The notes beneath the pieces were generated by a model that saw nothing but the letters and a program-made list of their open reading frames with translations, was not told where the DNA came from and searched no databases. Made by a program: the position numbers and the translations under genes. Shown piece after piece: positions 58,471 to 64,000 of a DNA stretch of 64,000 nt (within the stretch, counting starts at the first letter, position 1; every line of letters begins with the position of its first letter). Source of the stretch: Buddleja alternifolia (lineage: Eukaryota > Streptophyta > Magnoliopsida > Lamiales > Scrophulariaceae); contig CM033403.1 in NCBI GenBank assembly GCA_019426215.1, positions 34,482,754-34,546,753 on the forward strand, in the 5' to 3' direction.

Positions 58471-58611
58471 TAGAATAGATATTAGTATATATTTACCTTA
58501 ATAGTATAGATTTACCTTTCATTAATTTTCTTTTATATTATGTCTCTCTTGTAACCTTTATATAAACCTTTGATGATTAATACAATACCTAAGGGGATTA
58601 ATACTCTAACA
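58468..58611 (+). repeat. 3' LTR of the copia element
   Basis: A 144-bp LTR from TGTTAGAATAG to ACTCTAACA, with the short inverted TGTTAGA/TCTAACA ends, preceded by the polypurine tract GCGGGGGAG at about 58459-58467. It contains a TATATAAA box at about 58558. Very short LTRs of this type are common for some plant copia lineages. Confidence 0.85.
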
Positions 58612-58765
58612 TTTTGAAGACCAGAATATAAATTTACAATACTCACAAACCAGTACAGATTTCTATTCGTCATGAATTCATCACAAACTTTTATTTTGTG
58701 GAAAGTCTTGATGCTGTTGAAATTCGAAACTTCTAATCGACATTTATTACTTAAGAGCTTCATAT

Positions 58766-61147
58766 TTAAAGCTTTAAATTCTGTAAAGCAGAAGTGCCAT
58801 GGACCCCCCTGGCTCGAACATAACTAGTATACTCTTTAACTGTGGTTGCTCGATACTTGGGAGGATTCTCTTCTGATAACAGCTCCTCAATCGGTCCGTA
58901 GACCCTTGAGCTTGTCCCCGAAGTATCTCTTCCGAAGAAACCAGCAATTGATATTCTTGGACCCGAATGACTAACTAAGACTCGGTGCTCCACGCTTTTG
59001 AATTTGTCATTTGATATGAGCTGAACAATTCAGAAAAGATCAAACATGTTTTTTGTCAGTGAATTTCTAAATCGAAACAGTGTCGTGCGCTTTTGCATTA
59101 CTCGTTCGAAAATTTTATTTTCCTAGGCTAGAAAAATGGAGTGGCTGCAAAGTTGGCTAATTAAGAATGAAAGGCTAGACTATAATCGTTTAGCTTAATA
59201 AAAGTAAAACTTAGGCTATAAGAGCACTAGAGTTGGCTAGTTTGTGGAAAATTCATGGATGGATTCGATGCAGCAATCTCAGCCTATCCATTACCATAAA
59301 GTCATGATAGTTTGAGTGATGAAAACTATTCTGTATGATCCTATGATCAAATGTGGACCAAATATGTTGTACCCTGTCCATGGTAAAATCACCCAAAAAA
59401 TTTCATACTTTCACACACACGAATACTTGTAAGCGGTGAAATGAGTCGAGATGTAATAAATCCCCCTACCAACTTTTTCCTCTTTCTTTTCATGCTTTCT
59501 TTTATATCTTAAACAAAACTCGAAAACTGACCAAGAGTTGATGGTGTCAGATCATAACTGTAACTGAAATACTAGTTGTGAAAATACAATTCAATTTGGA
59601 AAATAATGTCTTTATTTTGGGATTTCCAGAAAATATTTTGTTGCCATAAAATGACTTGCCTGTAGAAGATCTCCAATATTGACAACTAATGCTCCTGGTG
59701 TGGGAGGAACATCAACCCATTGGTCTTGATGCATCACTTGAAGCCCACCCAAGTTGTCTTGCAGAAGAACTGTTAAGAAACTATAGTCGGAATGTCTTGG
59801 TGTGCCTAATGTGAGCTCGGGCTCTGGACAAGGCGGATAATAGTGCCCGAAGAGAGCAAAAGTTTGTGCACATTCTATGTCTATGAGGTGGTTTGGATTG
59901 AGACCAAGTGCTTCCGATAGTAACTTGAACAAAGAGATGGCTAATTCCATTACTTGATTAGAGTATTTCATCAAAATTTCACTGCAATAATATTAGCTGA
60001 AGTTCATTACAATTAGTCAAGAAATATTTATGTTGAATAACTTGATCGATCATTCGACAGATGGTTTTATGTTTTCATTAATGCACAAAACAAGAAAATT
60101 CATAAAAAAGAATCAAGAAAATATAACATACTACATGTATGCATGTGGTTGCATTCGACGGAGAGTACACCACGAAAATATGTATCATGTTAGCCGGCAT
60201 GGGAATTTTACGAAAACTTTTAGGTAATACTGCAAAACTTGTCCTGTAACCATAGGGTGCCAAACTTAGTCCTCACGTAAAAAACGTGGCCATAAAGTGG
60301 CATGTGCCGATCACGTGACTATCTAATTTGAAGATGTTCCAATTTTTGAGTTAAAAATAGATGTGCACGTAAGAATTAAAAATGCTCTTGCACTAATTTG
60401 TCGAACTGAAACTGCCTTTCCCCCCAACTTACATGACTAAAATTGCAAATGTTCCTAGCAAAAAAAATTTCAAAAAGGTTCCTGGCGAATTTTTCATCAA
60501 AATCCATGAAAATTGTATAGTTAGTGTCCTAAAATTTCCAACATCACTTTGTCGTCCCCTATAATTACATGACGAATTTTGCAACATTGTCAAAAATATT
60601 ACCTGCAAGCAGAAGGCAACTCCTCTGGCTGTGGCGGATTAGGTGCCATAATACAGTTAAACGAGTCCCTCCAGCTAGCTGCTGGTGAACTAAACAAATC
60701 GAAATTACTATTGTAAATCGTCTTCTTCGTGAAGTCTCGTGTATAATATTGCTTCTTGATCTCCACGTCTTGCTCGTGGAATTTACGAACCCCATTCACC
60801 ATTTCGTCCAGCACAGTTATCTCTGTGCCATGATTAACCACTTGGAAAAAGCCCCATGTCTCAGATGCATCCCGGACCTTGTCGATGACCTGCTTTCGTT
60901 TTTGAGGATCTTCGTCGATGCCATCAAGGTTTATTACTGGAAAGCTGAACTTTGTACCGGTTGTCTTTGTGATATTTTGTAAATTTTCGGGTGGATGAAT
61001 GAATATCCGGGGTACTCTAGTGATTCCAGCATCAATAAGTCCTTTGACGCCTGTTTTTGTGTCGTCGAAGGCCTTTAGTTCGTTTTTTCGATCATATTTT
61101 GGCTCGGTTTTGCCTGAATTTTCGCTGTTATTGTTGGAAACCATCAT
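58766..61147 (-). CDS. 2-ODD I: 2-oxoglutarate/Fe(II) dioxygenase, 3 exons, 373 aa
   Basis: Exons (minus strand) 60603-61147, 59660-59981 and 58766-59020 join to 373 residues. It starts [20 protein letters not shown]. Ligands H245 and D247 (RHSDYS), H301 (VEHRVL) and RIS at 311-313 are all present. Like H it reads NHGTEI where most paralogs have NHGIP, and intron 2 has a GC donor (CAG|GCAAGT). It is the tandem partner of H: introns, upstream sequence and part of the downstream flank align, with independent transposon insertions since. The copia 3' LTR ends about 155 bp beyond its stop codon. It is divergent from J. Appears intact; the substrate is unknown. Confidence 0.91.
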
Positions 61148-61617
61148 TTTTTTTTTTGGGCTTAGGAAAGCAAAGAAGATTTACGGAAGTGTATGGATAT
61201 GTTTGATTGGTAAAGATGTGGTTTATTATCTTAAGGGGTTCATTGGAGACGAATTTCTTATCTTGAAGGGCACCAGTAATCTGAAAAATCAGAAATAATT
61301 GATTGGAGATGTTTTATTATGAGGAACACTAAAACGAATAAATCTACTTACAGGTTCGACTGAGTGGAAGAGACTCTAGTCGACTACGCAAAATATCTTG
61401 CAAGCGAGTTTTTGTGTACGCAGAAAATTTTCTTCGTGTCTCACAGTATCTCTCGAGAGATTATTTTGATTGGGGATCAAGACACTTTGGAAACGAAAAT
61501 AATATAAATAAATAAATTTCGTGAGCCCACCCATTGCCACATCTACTTTCTTTTGTAGACTTTATATATGTGGTTTATATGGAAATCTATATCCATATAG
61601 CTTTCAAGAAATTTTAA

Positions 61618-62365
61618 GACAATATAGCATACCCCAAGGGGATATGCACTTTGCTCCCCAACCTATTAAAAGTTGCACTAAACACCCATATCATATATGT
61701 GCACTTAACCCTCTCGGTCAGCTTCGGGCAGCACACAGGGGGCAAAGTGCTACAAACCGTATAGGTGAGGGGGCAAAGCGCACATCACCTCATATTTGAA
61801 AATTATTTTTATATTTGAAAATTATTTATTTCAAACCTAAAAATAATATTTCAAGAAAAATTCAAATAAATCCCAATATGCATGATTTAAATTGAACGAT
61901 GAATGGGTAAATTTTTTTCCCGAAGCTGACCGAAGGGGGTTAAGTTAATATTAAGAATATTTGAATTTTAAAAAAAAAAATAGTAGATACCCCCCCAACC
62001 TATAAGGTTTGAAATTCAAATATTCAAATATTCTTAATATTAACTTAACCCCCTTCGGTCAGCTTCGGGAAAAAATTTACCCATTCATCGTTCAATTTAA
62101 ATCATGCATATTGGGATTTATTTGAATTTTTCTTGAAATATTATTTCTAAATTTGAAATAAATAATTTTCAAATATGAGGTGATGTGCGCTTTGCCCCCT
62201 CACCTGTGTTGTTTGTAGCACTTTGCCCCCTGTGTGCTGCCCGAAGCTGACCGAGGGGGTTAAGTGCACATATATGATTGGTTAGGGTGTTAAGTGCAAC
62301 TTTTAATAGATTAGGGGGGCAAAGTGCACATCACCTCATCGGTTGGGGGTATCTTCTATTTTCTC
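61618..62365. mobile_element. Long foldback element upstream of gene I, 9-bp target duplication
   Basis: A 748-bp element, almost all inverted repeat. The left arm (TGCACTTTGCTCCCCAACCT, then GGTCAGCTTCGGGCAGCACA) pairs with the right arm (TGTGCTGCCCGAAGCTGACC ... AGTGCACATCACC). Ends are GACAATATAG and CTATTTTCTC. Flanked by AAATTTTAA (61609-61617 and 62366-62374). The paralogous site upstream of H (55181-55189, AGATTTTAA) is empty. The 9-bp duplication suggests a Mutator-type foldback. No coding capacity. Confidence 0.83.
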
Positions 62366-62374
62366 AAATTTTAA

Positions 62375-63557
62375 TGCTAAGGCTGTTGTTACTATCCCTA
62401 TCTCTACTACTATAGACTATAGTGATTCCACCAACTGAAATTTCGATAAATCAAAATTTTAATAAACATCACTTGGCACTAAAACCTTCGTCTTAAATGT
62501 ACTTCCAAACTAAGCATAGATTTGTTAAATAACCTAGAAAATTTAATCTTTGAAAACTTTTCAAAATCTTGCAATTTGTTCATTGAGTTATTGTCAATGT
62601 TAAGACTTTGAGCAGAGTAATGAACAAATTTACTGTATCTGTTTGATTTGGTCACGTCTGTCCTAATTGCGTAATATGTCAACTAGTATGCTATAAACAA
62701 TACAAAGCTGGGATCGCTTTCTAGCTGATTCACATTAACGTCGTACAATGTGCATTCTCGAGATCGACTATACACCCGAAATGAAACCTACAGATCCCAT
62801 TTCTCCATCTATGTATGCATTTACATCCTAAAAGTTTTACTTTAGATCGTACCAATATGTTGACCGTCTACTGACTACACCATTGGTGAGTCGTTGGACC
62901 AACCTAACGACATCGAGCTAAACAAGGTATTGCTCAAGCTTGTTTAATTAAAATATTTTTGAGTTTCAAAATTTATATTTAAGCTCAAAAGAACTTTAAT
63001 CATACCGAACGTGAGTTATACTCGAGTGAGCTTCAAAATATCAAGCAAAAAAAACCTTTTCAAGCTTAGCTTTTTATGTTGACTCACTGAGCTCCAACGA
63101 GCTTTCACCTATATATCGATGCAAAGTATCCAAGTAGTTTGGTTCGGATTACTGGTTCCTTTAATCAGCCATAAAGAGCCATAACGACAATCTACCAACT
63201 TGCAAAGGGTATCATTAGTTCCTTTCTTGGAATGATTTTTTATCCATTTAAACAAAAAATATAATATCCAGCAACTTGTGTGCATAACCATAATAATAAT
63301 AAAAATAATGTTATCAATCTTTCCAAGTTGACTTCCCCAATTTTTTCTATATTTTAAGTTCTTATAATCATATTTCCACTTTAGTATATTATATCCTGCC
63401 AGATTTATTTTTTTCAGCCAGCTGGAGTGTGGCCTACTTAGAAACATGCAGAATTGTATTGTACCAAGTTGTTATTTATTTATCTTATTTAAATTGATCT
63501 CAAATCTATTAGCTAACCAATCTCAATTTCCCATCACTGCAAAAGAGATACAAGAAA
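62375..63557. other. Divergent intergenic region of genes I and J
   Basis: No gene. The first part matches sequence upstream of H (CTGTTGTTACTATCCC..., to about 62465). A dispersed repeat related to 47757-48063 lies at about 62915-63115. The last 150 bp should hold the promoter and leader of J; no TATA box is obvious. Confidence 0.5.
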
Positions 63558-64000
63558 ATGGCCACTGAAAGCTCAGCTGAGCACCAACCAAGTTCCAGTA
63601 GAATGAAAGAACTAAGAGATTTCGATGAAACGAAAGCCGGAGTTAAAGGGCTCGTCGACGCTGGAATTACCAAAGTGCCCTTGATGTTCATCCATCCACC
63701 AGAAGCTTTAACCTTCACCACCAGCCCAAAAAGTGGACAATTTAGTCTTCCTACAATAGATCTTGATGGAATGGGAAAAGATCCAATCAGACATAAACAG
63801 ATAGTTGATAGAATCCGGGACGCATCGGAGTCGTGGGGTTTCTTTCGAGTGATAAATCATGGTATATCTCTTCACACTCTGGAGGATATGATAAATGGAA
63901 CGCGTAATTTTCATGAGCAAGATGTTGAGATTAAGGAGCCGTTTTATACGCGAGAACATCGAAAAGGGCTGGTTTATTGTAGTAATTATAATTTGTATAC
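63558..64000 (+). CDS. 2-ODD J: exon 1, partial, runs off the window
   Basis: From the ATG at 63558 an open frame continues to the window end (147 codons). It starts MATESSAEHQPSSSRMKELR and continues with [41 protein letters not shown] and LVYCSNYNLYT. This is the N-terminal DIOX_N half of a 2-ODD of the same family, but the sequence is more divergent than the others. The catalytic part lies outside the window, so whether it is functional cannot be judged. Frames on the opposite strand here are shadows. Confidence 0.88.
   Translation, partial: MATESSAEHQPSSSRMKELRDFDETKAGVKGLVDAGITKVPLMFIHPPEALTFTTSPKSGQFSLPTIDLDGMGKDPIRHKQIVDRIRDASESWGFFRVINHGISLHTLEDMINGTRNFHEQDVEIKEPFYTREHRKGLVYCSNYNLY

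Larger units (their letters stand above)
55284..58611 (+). mobile_element. Ty1/copia retrotransposon, 5'-truncated and decayed
   Basis: Order protease, integrase, reverse transcriptase, RNase H identifies copia rather than gypsy. The 3' LTR (58468-58611) and polypurine tract are present. No matching 5' LTR, primer-binding site or gag is found: to the left the sequence changes near 55284 straight into the duplicated gene-flank sequence (AATCAAAATTTTAATAA). It lies between H's upstream region and the 3' side of gene I. Confidence 0.85.

Noticed and set aside
62479..63447. Minus-strand frames of 67 and 112 codons between I and J
   Set aside because: Low-complexity or AT-rich translations without a domain, and the second overlaps a dispersed repeat.

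Overview
The window is nuclear DNA of a flowering plant, probably a eudicot. It has spliced genes with GT-AG (and some GC-AG) introns, long AT-rich spacers, many small foldback transposons, a Helitron carrying an RPA-like gene, and a Ty1/copia element. Intron positions and proteins resemble the 2-oxoglutarate-dependent dioxygenase (2-ODD) family annotated in dicots as '1-aminocyclopropane-1-carboxylate oxidase homologs'. Characterised relatives, recalled from family knowledge and not searched here, include Catharanthus deacetoxyvindoline 4-hydroxylase and basil flavone 7-O-demethylase. The species cannot be fixed from the sequence.

Layout. 1-9.9 kb: a GC-rich repeat, a frameshifted DUF295 (F-box-associated) gene, about 5 kb of AT-rich spacer, and an intact five-exon HR-like lesion-inducer gene. 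10-29.2 kb: the first part of a 2-ODD array, with genes here called A(+), B(-), C(-), D(- fragment), E(-, frameshifted) and F(-). 29.8-45.5 kb: a MITE split by a 15.5-kb Helitron whose two termini and rejoined target can both be read. It carries a five-exon Rep-helicase gene with two in-frame TAG codons and a multi-exon RPA70-like gene. 46-64 kb: the second part of the array, G(+), H(-), I(-) and J(+, running off the end). A 5'-truncated copia element lies between H and I.

The 2-ODD genes share one three-exon layout. Exon 2 is always 322 bp (323 in the frameshifted E), with the same intron phases. A, C, F, G, H and I look able to make full enzymes of 357-373 residues with the HxD...H iron ligands and the RxS 2-oxoglutarate motif. 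B has lost an intron-2 acceptor AG, E has a 1-bp insertion, and D is a recombination scar rather than a gene. The array shows gene birth and decay in detail: a 5.1-kb tandem duplication (C to E) with a readable breakpoint, a second H/I duplication, and several transposon insertions whose empty sites survive in the paralogous copy. It could be part of a specialised-metabolism locus, but no other biosynthetic gene class is visible here.

No new class of system was found. The best leads are the Helitron with both ends and a MITE target, the duplication junction at 19788, and the hAT-like foldback MITE family that sits in the introns and flanks of most of the array genes.
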